Assembly: GCA_947572415.1 (NCBI GenBank)
Contig: CANPBT010000003.1
Span: 1 to 64,000, forward strand
Source of the DNA: an uncultured Clostridia bacterium
GTDB lineage: Bacteria; Bacillota; Clostridia; Christensenellales; Borkfalkiaceae
Reading direction: 5' to 3'
Length of the DNA stretch: 64,000 bases
This document shows, in pieces, positions 1 through 9,700 of the stretch. Numbering within the stretch: the first letter of the stretch is position 1; each line of letters opens with the position of its first letter. The notes under the pieces were generated by a model. That model had not been told where the DNA came from, ran no database searches, and saw only the letters and a list, made by a program, of their open reading frames with translations. The position numbers and the translations under genes were made by a program.

Positions 1-17
1 AAACGTAAATAATAAAA

Positions 18-1085
18 ATGGTAATTAAATATTACAGACGAATAATCGACGGCGTTCCCACCGCGGTTATCGTAGTCGACAAAAACTTAAAAGTCGTATT
101 CACCAACACGGCGTTCCGCACAATGTTCCCCTCGGGCAAAACCGCCGGCAATCTGGGCAGACTTACGTGCTGCGCTTCCGCCGCGAGCCGCTGCGGCGGC
201 GACAAGTGCCGCGGCTGTATGCTGTACGACGCTTTCGAGGACAGCCTGTGCTCGAACAAAGCCGTGACGCGCAGGGTCTACCAGACGGTTATAACCGACG
301 GCGTTACGCACGACGTTGCGTATTCGCTTACCGTATCGCCGCTCGGCGGCGGGCTGTGCATGGGGACGATTGACGAGGCGCTCGAACTCGAAATCGCGCA
401 GGAGCTGCAATCCGCCAAAAACATACAGCAGCGGCTTTTGCCCGCGGGCAACTGGGCGGGCGGAAAGCGCTACTCCTACACCTACATACCCTGCCGCGAT
501 ATAGGCGGGGATTTGCCCGATATTTTCACTGTAAACGGTTCGGCATGCGGGGTTATCGCCGACGTTTCCGGCAAGGGCATTTCCGCGGGTATGCTGTCGG
601 CTTTCGTAAAAGCCGCGTACGACAAAACCGAATATTCCCCCGCAAAGGCGATAAGCAATCTGAACGCTAAATTTTCGGAGCTCAACCTCGACGAAAGAAA
701 CTACGTGACCGTCGCCGCAGTGAGGATAGACAGCGAAAGCATAACCTACTCTATGGCGGGGCATAACGTGCCCATTCTTTTGAAATCAGGCAGCGGAATT
801 ACGCGCATAGTTTTGAACTCCCCGCCAATTTCGAACTGGTTTGAAAACCCGTCGTATTACGAGGACGTAATCCCTTATAAAAAGGGCGATATCCTCGTGC
901 TTTTAACCGACGGCGTGACCGAATGCAAAAATACTCGCGGCGAGATGTTCGGCGCGGACGGAGCGATTAAAACGCTTTCCTACTCGCGCACCGCGGAGGA
1001 GTTTATAAGAAACCTCGAAGATAATCTGCGCAGCTTCAACAGCGTTTTAGACGACGATATTACGGCGATAGCGTTCGATTTGTGA
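18..1085 (+). CDS. PAS domain plus SpoIIE/RsbU-type PP2C serine phosphatase
   Basis: A 355-residue cytoplasmic protein. Residues ~5-40 read as a PAS sensor domain (ending in FTNTAFRTMFPS). A short Cys-rich stretch follows (ASRCGGDKCRGCM, ~57-69), which could bind a metal or haem. A linker helix ELQSAKNIQQRLLP (~129-142) is typical of RsbU proteins just before the phosphatase domain, which fills ~145-355. Phosphatase motifs seen are GGDLPD, DVSGKGISAGMLSAF, MAGHN, LLTDGVTE and the C-terminal DDDITAI with metal-binding aspartates. Such proteins dephosphorylate anti-sigma-factor antagonists in partner-switching cascades. No antagonist or anti-sigma gene lies in the window, so the target is unknown. 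The start is close to the window edge; no clear Shine-Dalgarno precedes it. Confidence 0.88.
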   Translation: MVIKYYRRIIDGVPTAVIVVDKNLKVVFTNTAFRTMFPSGKTAGNLGRLTCCASAASRCGGDKCRGCMLYDAFEDSLCSNKAVTRRVYQTVITDGVTHDVAYSLTVSPLGGGLCMGTIDEALELEIAQELQSAKNIQQRLLPAGNWAGGKRYSYTYIPCRDIGGDLPDIFTVNGSACGVIADVSGKGISAGMLSAFVKAAYDKTEYSPAKAISNLNAKFSELNLDERNYVTVAAVRIDSESITYSMAGHNVPILLKSGSGITRIVLNSPPISNWFENPSYYEDVIPYKKGDILVLLTDGVTECKNTRGEMFGADGAIKTLSYSRTAEEFIRNLEDNLRSFNSVLDDDITAIAFDL

Positions 1086-1164
1086 CCGAATTAATTCGAC
1101 TTATTCTCGCTCTGCTGCGAATAAGCCGCCTTACCCAAAGGGGAAGGCTCAATTACTATAAACT

Positions 1165-1893
1165 ATGTTTGAATGGAATAAGGACGACGCTATCGTAATC
1201 CCTCTGACTTACGCTTTTTTCTGCGTCGCGGCAATTATATGGCGGTTTGCGTTTAAAAACTCGAAAACCGTTTTAAAAACCTTACCGCTTAAAATACTTG
1301 CGGTAACCGTTTTGCTTGCCGAAATCGCAAAACAGATTTACTACAACTGTTTCGAAGATTTTACGCTTTACATTCTGCCGCTGCACTTCTGCTCGTTATT
1401 CTTTCTGATAATGCCGCTTTCTCAGCTATGCGGCGAAAAGGTCGGGGCGGTTTTCAAGCCCGCGACGTTCGTTTACTCCTTTTTCGTGCTCGTTTTAATA
1501 CTCGTCAACCCGCACACGCTTATAGGCAATTCGCCGTCGGATTTGTTCGGCAGCTTCCATAACACGCACACATTTATCTATCATATGTCGGTCGTGGCTT
1601 ACTTCGTTTTTTCGGCGATACTCGGCGACTACGACCCGAAACCCAGACACTGTGTGAACGTGGTCTGCGGAATTGCGGTTTACACCTCCTACGCCGTACC
1701 GTGCGCGTATCTGCTGAACACAAACTACGTCAACATATTATACAGCCAGTTTGCCCCGCTTGAAAAGCTGCGGCTTGCTTACGGGCAATTCTGGTACAAC
1801 GCGACGCTTTTTTCTTTGAGCGCGGCGGCGGGCTGTTTTGTATGCCTTGCGGCGTGCCTCTTCAAAAAGGCTGTGCAAAAATCAAATAAATAA
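1165..1893 (+). CDS. YwaF/TIGR02206-like integral membrane protein
   Basis: A 242-residue protein with about six or seven hydrophobic segments and little soluble sequence. The arrangement, with LPLHFCSLFF in the middle and a C-terminal pair of helices, resembles the YwaF/TMEM164-like family of unknown function. It lies 80 bp after the phosphatase gene and ends at a bidirectional hairpin shared with the convergent response-regulator gene. No catalytic motif is visible. The family assignment is from pattern memory, not from a search. Confidence 0.6.
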   Translation: MFEWNKDDAIVIPLTYAFFCVAAIIWRFAFKNSKTVLKTLPLKILAVTVLLAEIAKQIYYNCFEDFTLYILPLHFCSLFFLIMPLSQLCGEKVGAVFKPATFVYSFFVLVLILVNPHTLIGNSPSDLFGSFHNTHTFIYHMSVVAYFVFSAILGDYDPKPRHCVNVVCGIAVYTSYAVPCAYLLNTNYVNILYSQFAPLEKLRLAYGQFWYNATLFSLSAAAGCFVCLAACLFKKAVQKSNK

Positions 1894-1922
1894 GGCTTCC
1901 GCCCTGCATAGGCGGAGGCCTT
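1892..1922. terminator. Bidirectional intrinsic terminator
   Basis: A 12-bp stem with one G-T style mismatch (AAGGCTTCCGCC / GGCGGAGGCCTT) around a 7-nt loop lies between the convergent membrane protein and response-regulator genes. T-rich sequence follows on the plus strand. Confidence 0.75.
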
Positions 1923-1927
1923 CTTCA

Positions 1928-2566
1928 TTATATTTTTTCCCTGATTTTAGCGACGGCGGAGCTGCGGCTGTCGGCGCCGAGCTTGGAATAGACCGAACTG
2001 ATATAGTTACGCGCCGTTCCGTCGGAAAGCTTCATTGCCGAAACTATCTGTCTGTTGTTGAAACCGTCGTTAAGCATAAGCGCGATTTCCACCTCTCGGT
2101 CGGAAAGGTTGAAGGCGCGTTTGAGCTTGATTTCCTTATCCGACGAAACCATCATGGCGGCGTCGGTTATTTTTTTTGCTATCTTCGATGGCAGTATGGT
2201 ATCGCCCGCGTACGCGTTCTTTATTGCGTCGATAAGCGCGGTCGAGCCGATATCCTTTAAAAGATACCCGCTTGCGCCGTTGTTTATCGCGCTTAAAATA
2301 TAATCGCTGTCGTCAAAGGTCGTAAGTATTATAATCTTAATATTCGGGTCGAGTTCCTTGATGCGCTTGGTAGCGACTACGCCGTTCATATTCGGCATAC
2401 GTATATCCATCAAAACGACGTCGGGGCGAAATTTATCCGCCATTTCGACGGCCTCGGCGCCGTCGCGCGCCATACCGCACACAGTGAACTCCGAGCACGT
2501 TTCGAGTACGCTCTTAATCCCCTCCGCCAGAATAATCTGGTCGTCGACAAGTAAAATTTTTATCAT
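1928..2566 (-). CDS. NarL/LuxR-family response regulator
   Basis: A 212-residue regulator. The receiver domain (1-~120) has the acidic pair DD at 8-9, the phospho-acceptor Asp at ~54 in VLMDIRMPN, and the conserved LLKD lysine near 103. A LuxR-type helix-turn-helix follows (~145-212, LSDREVEIALMLNDGFNNRQIVSAMKLSDGTARNYISSVYSKL). Its start overlaps the stop of the upstream histidine kinase gene (ATGA), so the two are translationally coupled and form a two-component pair. The target genes are not evident. Confidence 0.93.
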   Translation of the reverse strand: MIKILLVDDQIILAEGIKSVLETCSEFTVCGMARDGAEAVEMADKFRPDVVLMDIRMPNMNGVVATKRIKELDPNIKIIILTTFDDSDYILSAINNGASGYLLKDIGSTALIDAIKNAYAGDTILPSKIAKKITDAAMMVSSDKEIKLKRAFNLSDREVEIALMLNDGFNNRQIVSAMKLSDGTARNYISSVYSKLGADSRSSAVAKIREKI

Positions 2567-3810
2567 TTATTATCCTCGCTTTTTCCGCCCGACGGCAGAC
2601 TTATTTCCACTTTGAACCCCTCGTCATCGGTGCACGAAAACGAGCAGCTCCCTCCGAACGCTTCGACATTATGCCTTATGCCTTTAAGCCCGAAGCCCTC
2701 TGAAAACCCCTCCGGTGCGCCGCGTCCGTTATCCGAAATCAGCACGTTCAGCATCTCGCCGATTTTTTTCATTTCCACGTAAAAAGCCGTGGCTTTGCCG
2801 TGCTTGATTCCGTTTACAAGACATTCCTTGACGCTGTTGCAAATAAAACGGTGCTCGCCGGTACCCGCGGGCACGTCTTCGAGGTCGCAGCGTATTTTCA
2901 GCTCCGTTCCGTCGATTGTCTGGGCGATAATGCCCTCGATTTCCTCTTTTAAAGTACGCGTCTGCTGCCTGCCCGCCAAAAGGTGCACGCTTTCACGCAT
3001 CTGTTCGAGTGCGTTTTTAGCCTGAATATTTGCGGAAATTATCCTGCTTTTCGCCTCGTCGGGGTTGCTTTCTATTAAAAGCTTCGCCGCCTCGGTCTGC
3101 ATAATGACGGTGGTCATCGAGTGCCCCGCGTTGTCGTGGATATCCTTTGCAATCCTGTTGCGCTCCTCGTAAACAGCCGTTTCGGAAAGCTGCTCGTACG
3201 CCTCTTTGAGCTGCGCTTTCCTCTCGTCCGCCTCCTTCAAGGCGACGCGGAGCTTTACGTAGTTACTGTAAAATTTAAGTATAAAGCCGGTCACGAAAAA
3301 GTGTATCGCGAGTACGACGAGCCCGAATATTACGTCGCCGAGAATCCGCGCGAGCCCCTGCCAGAACTCTACGTTGTTATTGAGCACCACCCAGCCTACG
3401 ATAAACGATATAAGATAGAGCCCGCAGCTTACGCCGAAAATTATCGAGTTCTTTTTCAGGCTGTCGACCGTGATATAGTACTGCGTAAGCACTATACAAT
3501 ACAGCGCGGCTAGGTACGAGTTGCCCGTTAAAAGACATATTACCAGCAAAAGCGCCGAGTCGAAGCCGAACACCGTCAGTTTTGCGACGAAGTTGGTTAA
3601 AGTAAACGAGCTTATACATTCGAGCACGGCTAAAACGAAGCAGCACATTATAACCGCTATAAGCTGCGGCACCGCGCCCTCGCGCATATCGTTCGTGGCG
3701 TACTGGGCGATGATTACGACCTCCATAACCAAAAGCAGTATTATGAGCGTGAACTTTATATAATCGAAAAGCTTTTTTCTGTTATCTACGATTCTGAATT
3801 CTTTATCCAT
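2563..3810 (-). CDS. NarL-type sensor histidine kinase (HisKA_3)
   Basis: A 415-residue membrane kinase. About six hydrophobic segments occupy ~18-180 with no large extracellular loop, suggesting sensing within the membrane. A coiled linker leads to the dimerisation box RNRIAKDIHDNAGHSM, with the likely phospho-histidine at ~225. The HATPase domain follows, with the N box VKECLVNGIKHGKA and the G boxes SDNGRGAPEG and GFGLKGIRHNVE. This is the DegS/LiaS-like class that pairs with NarL regulators, matching the overlapping gene downstream. Its start lies inside the end of the upstream radC-like gene, so all three may be co-transcribed. Confidence 0.93.
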   Translation of the reverse strand: MDKEFRIVDNRKKLFDYIKFTLIILLLVMEVVIIAQYATNDMREGAVPQLIAVIMCCFVLAVLECISSFTLTNFVAKLTVFGFDSALLLVICLLTGNSYLAALYCIVLTQYYITVDSLKKNSIIFGVSCGLYLISFIVGWVVLNNNVEFWQGLARILGDVIFGLVVLAIHFFVTGFILKFYSNYVKLRVALKEADERKAQLKEAYEQLSETAVYEERNRIAKDIHDNAGHSMTTVIMQTEAAKLLIESNPDEAKSRIISANIQAKNALEQMRESVHLLAGRQQTRTLKEEIEGIIAQTIDGTELKIRCDLEDVPAGTGEHRFICNSVKECLVNGIKHGKATAFYVEMKKIGEMLNVLISDNGRGAPEGFSEGFGLKGIRHNVEAFGGSCSFSCTDDEGFKVEISLPSGGKSEDNK

Positions 3811-4505
3811 TCCGTTATGCCGCCCAAGGAATATTTCCGCGCTATTCCGTCGAGCCTGCCGTCCCCCTTAAAACTGTAAATATCACCCTCGCCCGCATAA
3901 ATAAAATGGTCGAACAGCTTCACGCCGTTCATGCTGCAAATGAGCTGTAAAGTACATGTAAATTCAACGTCGTATCGCGACGGCGATGAGGAGCCGTTAA
4001 GATGATTATGCGCCGCGACGATTGCGTAAGGCTTGCTCAGCGCGATGTTGCTTATTATAATTTCGGCGTTTGTCGCGACCTTGTTCCGCTCCGCGGTGGT
4101 GTAAGAAAAAACCCTTTTCACCCTGCCGCTCTTTTCGAGAAAATACAGCTCGAGGAATTCTTCTGTTTTGCCGTTCAGTCTTAATGATACGAGTTTTTTG
4201 CAGCTTTCCGAATTTTTAAGGATAGCCACACCCTCCACTTTGCCAGAGCGGCTCATGCAATAGCCTACCGTCCTTAAATATTTCGCGGCGGTTTCGCCTA
4301 TGCCGTTGACGAGCATGAGCTCCTCCGCAGGGGCGGAAAACACCCCCGATAAAGAGCAGAACCTGTCTAAAAGCGCGTGCGCTATAGGGTTGGTATTCTT
4401 CCTCGGGCACACGTAATAGAGAAGTATTTCGAGCACCTCGTGGTCGTAAAAATCTTCCCCGCGGCACAGCTTTTCGTACATACGCTGTCTATGACCTTCG
4501 TGCAT
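3786..4505 (-). CDS. radC: RadC-family JAB/MPN domain protein
   Basis: A 239-residue protein. The N-terminal part carries a helix-hairpin-helix-like segment (LVNGIGETAAKYL, ~65-77). The C-terminal part is the JAB/MPN domain with the metal motif HNHLNG...SPSRYD (His ~166, His ~168, Asp ~179). RadC proteins were long called DNA repair proteins, but that role is disputed and the biochemical activity is unknown. The start has a good Shine-Dalgarno (GAGGGAAGAT before the ATG). Its 3' end overlaps the start of the histidine kinase by 25 bp. An inverted repeat, CCGTAAA-AA-TTTACGG at 4518-4533, sits just upstream, between it and the divergent dipeptidase gene. Confidence 0.88.
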   Translation of the reverse strand: MHEGHRQRMYEKLCRGEDFYDHEVLEILLYYVCPRKNTNPIAHALLDRFCSLSGVFSAPAEELMLVNGIGETAAKYLRTVGYCMSRSGKVEGVAILKNSESCKKLVSLRLNGKTEEFLELYFLEKSGRVKRVFSYTTAERNKVATNAEIIISNIALSKPYAIVAAHNHLNGSSSPSRYDVEFTCTLQLICSMNGVKLFDHFIYAGEGDIYSFKGDGRLDGIARKYSLGGITEWIKNSES

Positions 4506-4552
4506 ATCTTCCCTCTGCCGTAAAAATTTACGGAAATTTCACTTTATTTTAT

Positions 4553-4581
4553 TTTACCATAAAAAATAAAAAGTGTATAAT
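4553..4581 (+). promoter_or_regulatory. Sigma-A-type promoter of the M20 dipeptidase gene
   Basis: TTTACC (4553-4558), a 17-bp spacer, then TATAAT (4576-4581). The predicted transcript starts near 4588. This puts the in-frame GTG at 4573 outside the mRNA and favours the ATG at 4615. Confidence 0.6.
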
Positions 4582-4614
4582 GTTTTCAACGATATTTTTC
4601 AAAAGGATAACGAT

Positions 4615-5871
4615 ATGGATAAATTATTCGAAAACGCGGTAAAAACCATTTCCGAAATATTGAAATTCGACAGCTCGCAAAAGCCGCCCGAGGAGGGCGC
4701 GCCATTCGGCAGGGAAACGGCGGACTGCCTTGAATACTTTCTGCGCCTTGCGGAAAGCTTCGGCTTTAAAACTAAAAACTACGACAATTACGTAGGCGAA
4801 GTAATATTCGGCGAGGGCGAAGAGTTTGCCGTGCTCGCCCACCTCGACGTGGTGCCCGCGGGCAGCGGCTGGCTGCACGACCCTTTCGGCGGCGAAATAG
4901 ATATCCAAAACGCCCGCATATGGGGCAGGGGCGCAATGGACGACAAGGGGCCCGCCGTTATCGCGCTGTACTGTATGAAAGCGCTCAAAGACGAGGGTTT
5001 TGCTCCGCGCAAAAAAATCAAGCTTATAGTCGGCTGTAACGAAGAAAACGGCTGGGCGTGCATAGATTACTATATTAAGCACGCGCATATGCCCGACACG
5101 GGCTTTTCGCCCGACGCGGAATTCCCCGTAATTTACGCGGAAAAAGGAATTTTACAGGTCGAGCTCGCATTCCCCGTCGTAGCGGATTTTAAAAACCTGT
5201 GCGGCGGCGAACGCCCGAATATGGTGTGCGATTTCTGCTCCGTCGAGGCGGCGGTCGATAAAACAAAGCTTGAAAAATACAAGCTTACCTGCGAGGACGG
5301 CAAAATTATTTCCCGCGGGAAAGCCGCGCACGGCTCCACGCCCGAGCTCGGGGAAAACGCCGTATTGCCCGTGCTCGGCTATCTCGGGCTGGACGGCGTC
5401 GCGGAAAAGCTTTTCGGCGACAATGAGCTGAAAAGCTTCGGGGACGAAACGGGGAAACTCACCTTTTCGCCGAATATGATTAAGCAGGCGGGCGACAAAA
5501 TTTACGTTATCTGCGACATACGCTACCCTGCCACTTACTCACGCGAAAAAGTATTGAATGCGCTTGAAAGGCTTTGCCCCGATATAAGCGTGCTGCACGA
5601 ACAGCCGCCCTTATACAACCCTGCGGACTGCGAGCTTATAAAAACTCTTTCAAACGTATATAATGAAGTAACGGGCGAAAACGCCGCGCCCATAGCGATA
5701 GGCGGCGGCACGTACGCGCGCGCACTTAAATGCGGCGCGGGCTTCGGACCCGAGGAATACGGCGAAGAAAACACAATACACAAGGCGAACGAATACATCA
5801 CTTTCGCAAAAATACAAAAACTTTTGAAAATTTATAAGCTTGCGATAGAAAGGCTGACACAAAACCCGTAA
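4615..5871 (+). CDS. M20 family dipeptidase (PepV-like)
   Basis: A 418-residue metallopeptidase. Seen motifs: AVLAHLDVVPAG with the first zinc His and catalytic Asp, WGRGAMDDKGP with the bridging Asp, GCNEENG with the catalytic and metal Glu pair, SPDAEFPVIYAEKG, KAAHGSTPE in the lid domain, and a late zinc ligand region near EEYGEENTIHKANEYI. These are hallmarks of the PepV/Sapep dipeptidase group, which cleaves dipeptides in the cytoplasm. The start at 4615 was chosen over an in-frame GTG at 4573 because AAAAGGATAACG precedes it and the TATAAT box overlaps the GTG. The papain-like amidase gene begins 2 bp after its stop. Confidence 0.92.
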   Translation: MDKLFENAVKTISEILKFDSSQKPPEEGAPFGRETADCLEYFLRLAESFGFKTKNYDNYVGEVIFGEGEEFAVLAHLDVVPAGSGWLHDPFGGEIDIQNARIWGRGAMDDKGPAVIALYCMKALKDEGFAPRKKIKLIVGCNEENGWACIDYYIKHAHMPDTGFSPDAEFPVIYAEKGILQVELAFPVVADFKNLCGGERPNMVCDFCSVEAAVDKTKLEKYKLTCEDGKIISRGKAAHGSTPELGENAVLPVLGYLGLDGVAEKLFGDNELKSFGDETGKLTFSPNMIKQAGDKIYVICDIRYPATYSREKVLNALERLCPDISVLHEQPPLYNPADCELIKTLSNVYNEVTGENAAPIAIGGGTYARALKCGAGFGPEEYGEENTIHKANEYITFAKIQKLLKIYKLAIERLTQNP

Positions 5872-5873
5872 CC

Positions 5874-6722
5874 ATGACAAAAAAACTACCCCAACGAATT
5901 ATCGGTTTAATAACCTGTATCACCGTTATTTTGAGCGTGCTTATAACGTTGTTCGGCGCGCTGCTGACAGGATTTGCGCTCGCAGACAACCTCGAATGCT
6001 GGCGCCCCGATTACGATAAAACGGATTTGAACGCGATACTTGCAAAAACCGCGCTGACGGACGAGGATTACTCCGAGCTGTACAGACAGACGGGCCTGAC
6101 GAAAATCGGCGTGGACAGAATGCTTGCGCGCGGCGAGGCGGGCAGGCAAAGGATTATCGCGATACAGAAAGATTACTTCAAGGAGCGCGAGGTCAAGCAC
6201 AGCATATTCGGTTTTTTGCTCTGCACCGACTACGTGGACGAAAGCATGCCCGCGGCTTACCTGGAAAACGGCGATATACTTATAACTTCCTCCACTCATT
6301 TTTCAAGCTGGCGTATGGGTCACGCGGGGATTGTGACCGACGCGGACAAAAACAAAGTTCTGCAATCGGGTGTGGCGGGCGAGTTGAGCAGCGTAGACCG
6401 CCTTTCCGACTTTACCGACAGAATAAATTTTATGATACTGTCGCCCAAGGTTGGCAAAGAGGTAAAACAGCAGGTTGCCGATTATGCGGTTAAAAACCTT
6501 ACCGGCAAAAAATTTTCCGCGGTAACGGGGATTTTTACGGATAAAAACAAGTCGGACTACACGCACTGCTCGCACCTCGTCTGGTATGCCTACAAGCAGT
6601 TCGGTATCGACCTCGACAGCAACGGCGGAGGGCTCGTCACTTCGCAGGATATATTCAAGTCGCCCGAAGTCGAAGTTGTTCAGGTTTTCGGCTTCGACCC
6701 CGACAAGCTTTGGTACTATTGA
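5874..6722 (+). CDS. YiiX-like permuted NlpC/P60-type cysteine peptidase
   Basis: A 282-residue protein with one N-terminal membrane segment (~8-37), so probably an extracellular, membrane-tethered enzyme. The core shows ENGDILITSS, then GHAGIVTD with a candidate catalytic His, then THCSHLVWYAYKQFG with the candidate catalytic Cys. The His-before-Cys order is that of the permuted papain-like YiiX/YebB group. Family members hydrolyse amide or lipid-amide bonds, but the substrate here is unknown. It directly follows the dipeptidase gene, so a shared role in peptide turnover is possible. Confidence 0.75.
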   Translation: MTKKLPQRIIGLITCITVILSVLITLFGALLTGFALADNLECWRPDYDKTDLNAILAKTALTDEDYSELYRQTGLTKIGVDRMLARGEAGRQRIIAIQKDYFKEREVKHSIFGFLLCTDYVDESMPAAYLENGDILITSSTHFSSWRMGHAGIVTDADKNKVLQSGVAGELSSVDRLSDFTDRINFMILSPKVGKEVKQQVADYAVKNLTGKKFSAVTGIFTDKNKSDYTHCSHLVWYAYKQFGIDLDSNGGGLVTSQDIFKSPEVEVVQVFGFDPDKLWYY

Positions 6723-6730
6723 TTAGAACG

Positions 6731-6763
6731 ACCGCCGCCCTTGTGGGCGGCGGTCTGTTTTTA
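6731..6763. terminator. Bidirectional intrinsic terminator
   Basis: A perfect 10-bp GC stem (ACCGCCGCCC / GGGCGGCGGT) with a TTGT loop, followed by CTGTTTTTA on the plus strand. It separates the amidase gene from the convergent end of the large minus-strand cluster and is probably the end point of that operon. Confidence 0.85.
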
Positions 6764-6773
6764 CATGCAATTG

Positions 6774-9700
6774 TCAGAAATCGTATCTTTCGAGAATGCG
6801 CTGCGCTTCCTCCGCGGTCATCGCGGGCAGGATAATCGGGTTTAAATAAACCCCTCCATCGCCCTCCGCGAGCACGACTGCGTCCGCCGTGTCGAAGGCG
6901 CCGAACGCCTGCAATACCGCGCTGATGGCATAGCGGGTGCTGTCGCACGTAAAGAACAGCGGAATACTGCCTCTGAACTTTGCCACGTCGCTTACGGTAT
7001 CAAACGACGGGATTTTGAGCTGTCTGTCCTCGCCGCAGGCGGCTATCACGTCGAATATCGCGATAATCTGACTTTCGCTTATAATCGCTATATCCCTGCC
7101 GCGGCTGTCCTTATCGGCTTCGGCGTTACCTGCGGCTACTGTTACCTCGCCGTTAAGCTCAGTCATAAAATCGGTCAACGTAGCGCGCATAACCGCGCTT
7201 GCCGCCACCGCCGCCCTCGCCCCGGGCTCGGGCACCGCCATATCGCCTTCGACGTGCCAGCCCTCGAAGCTCGCCCCGCCGTTGAGCGAGTCGAACGCGT
7301 CGATTAACAGCGCGAGCTCCTCCGCGCGGATAAGCCCCGCCGCGATTGCGCTCCGCGGCACGGTGAGCCCGTCGTTTGCAAGAAGGTTTTTCGTAAGGGT
7401 TGCGGAAATTATGTACGAGGACGGCTCGCCGCTTGTATCGGGCAGGATAAACCTTTTCATCTCCCACGCCGCGCCGAGGCTGTATTCGCCTATATCGCCG
7501 TCTCCGAGCAGCGAAATTATGCACTCGATTTCGCTTTGCCTGTAAATTTTTATATCGGGGCGGTACGCACTCGGATGGTCGGCAAGCACGGGGTTCGCCT
7601 CTATCGCGTCGGAAACCGATTTCGTAAGCACGGCCGCAAGCACGTCGGACGAATACACGACGCCGAGATTGTGGCTGAACTCAGAAAATTCTGTAAAACC
7701 GAAGTCTCGTATATCGTCGACCGAATTTATGCCCAGCGTATTTACCGCCGTAACCATTGCTGAAAATTCGGATTCGGAATAAACCCCGTCCGCGCCCTTT
7801 ATCTTATCGAGCGTGGCTTTTTCCGCCGCGCTTTCGGGCAGGGCTTTATCGAGCTGTTCGGTCATCATATGTCGGATAATCGCCGAGGGATATATCACGT
7901 CGAGCGTGCTCCGCCCGCCGAAATCTTCGCGCTTTTCGTTTATGTGCATTATCTCGGCTTTGACCTTATCGGTGAGCTCGTCGGAGCCGAGGTTCAAAAA
8001 GTCGAGTCCGAGTATATCCGCCGCGTCGGAAAGCGCCTGTATTTCCGAAAGCTTATAGTATCCGTCCTGCTTTGCTTCGGCTAAAACAGAGGGCTTAACC
8101 ACTCCGTCGAGCGCTTTGTCGAGCTCGGCGGTGATTTCGTTGCGGACTATTTCCGAGCCGTAACAAACCTGAAGCTTTGTCTTGCCCGCTTCCGTTTCGG
8201 CGGGCTTGTTCATCGACTTCAATAATTCGTTGACTCTGTCGGAAAGCGTATCGGAGTTTATTTCGAACTGCCCGCCCGAGGAAATTTCGAAAATTTCGTC
8301 GAGCGCGGTTATAAGCAAGGGCAATTCGCCGTGCCATATGTTAGCCTCTCCGTACCGCTCCAGCTCCGTCCTTTCGCCCGCGGCCACGTATTTTTCGGGC
8401 AAATTAAGCGCATCGCGTATGCCGTCGTTGCACATTATGAAATTGACGACAGAAGCGGAAATCACGTTGCTGTCCGCAAGCGATTGCTTTTCCGCGACGA
8501 GCTTTCTTACCACGTCGCTCGCCGTCATGCCCGAGTCGAGTCCGAAATTTTTGAGTTCGGAGAAAATTACCGACAGCTCTTCCTTTTTGACGAGGCTTGC
8601 AATAACGTCGCCCTGCAAGGTTATCTTGCTCGAAGCGGGGATAATAACCGAAAAATCCCCGAAACCGAAATCCCTGTTTTGCAGGTAATCCGAAATTGTG
8701 TAATGTATGACGTCCGATTTGAGAATTTCGGTTATTTCGCCGTCGTCGAGCCCGTTTAAGACGTCGAACATTTCGTCCGAGCCGAAGCCGCCCGAAAGGA
8801 GCTTTTCGAAGTCTATATCGGCAAGTCTTACTGCGGAAAGAAGCTTTTGAAGCTCGCCCGCAGAGCCGAAAGACACCCAGTTTTCGAAGCTTGAAAGCCG
8901 CGCGGGGATAACAACCGACCCGCCCGTGCCGCACTGTTTGATAAGGTGGCTTGCCACGGTGCCCTCAATTATGCCGTTGCCGCCGTCTAAAAGCGAATTG
9001 AGCGTTTTATCGTCGATAAGCTTAACTATGTCGGCGGCGGTCACCCCCTCGTCCGCAAGCGGCTTAATAAGCTCGATAACGTCTGGTAAAGCGTCGAAAA
9101 TTTCTTTTAGTTCGTCCTTAACCACAAGGTTTACACACTCGCCGTTCACTCTTTCGAGCGAAACCGACGGCACGGCTATAACCCCGCCCGCCTTTTCGGT
9201 GAGCACGTCGGATATAACCGAACGCAGGAGCGTCGACTCCGTCAGATAGACCGCAAGCGTGTTGCCTAATTTATCCCTTTCGCCGAACGCGTCCGCGACG
9301 CAGTCGAGGATTTCGATTATATCGGGCTGCTCGGAGGAGGCTAAAAGCTTTTCGATAAGCTCCTCGTTGCCGCCGAGAAGCCGCAGCCCGTACAACAGAT
9401 AGTACGTTTCGCCGCGGGATATGAGAGAGCCGTCCTCGCCGTAGGTGTTTTCGTAGACCATTTTGTCGGGCACGTAGATATTTTCGCCCACTGCGGAAAG
9501 CTGTTCGCGCAGCACGTTTGTTATTTTGTTCGAAGCGAGCGCCCTGCCGAGAAGTACGGAGTCGGCCACGCTTTCGCAAAGCCCGTCGTAAATAGAAATA
9601 TTTTCGGCGTAATTTTCATTGCTTTCGTCGAAGATAGAAAGCACGCTGTTTAACGGCTCCTGCGGGTCGTAGATATTGCCGTAAAGGGTGAATAAGCCGT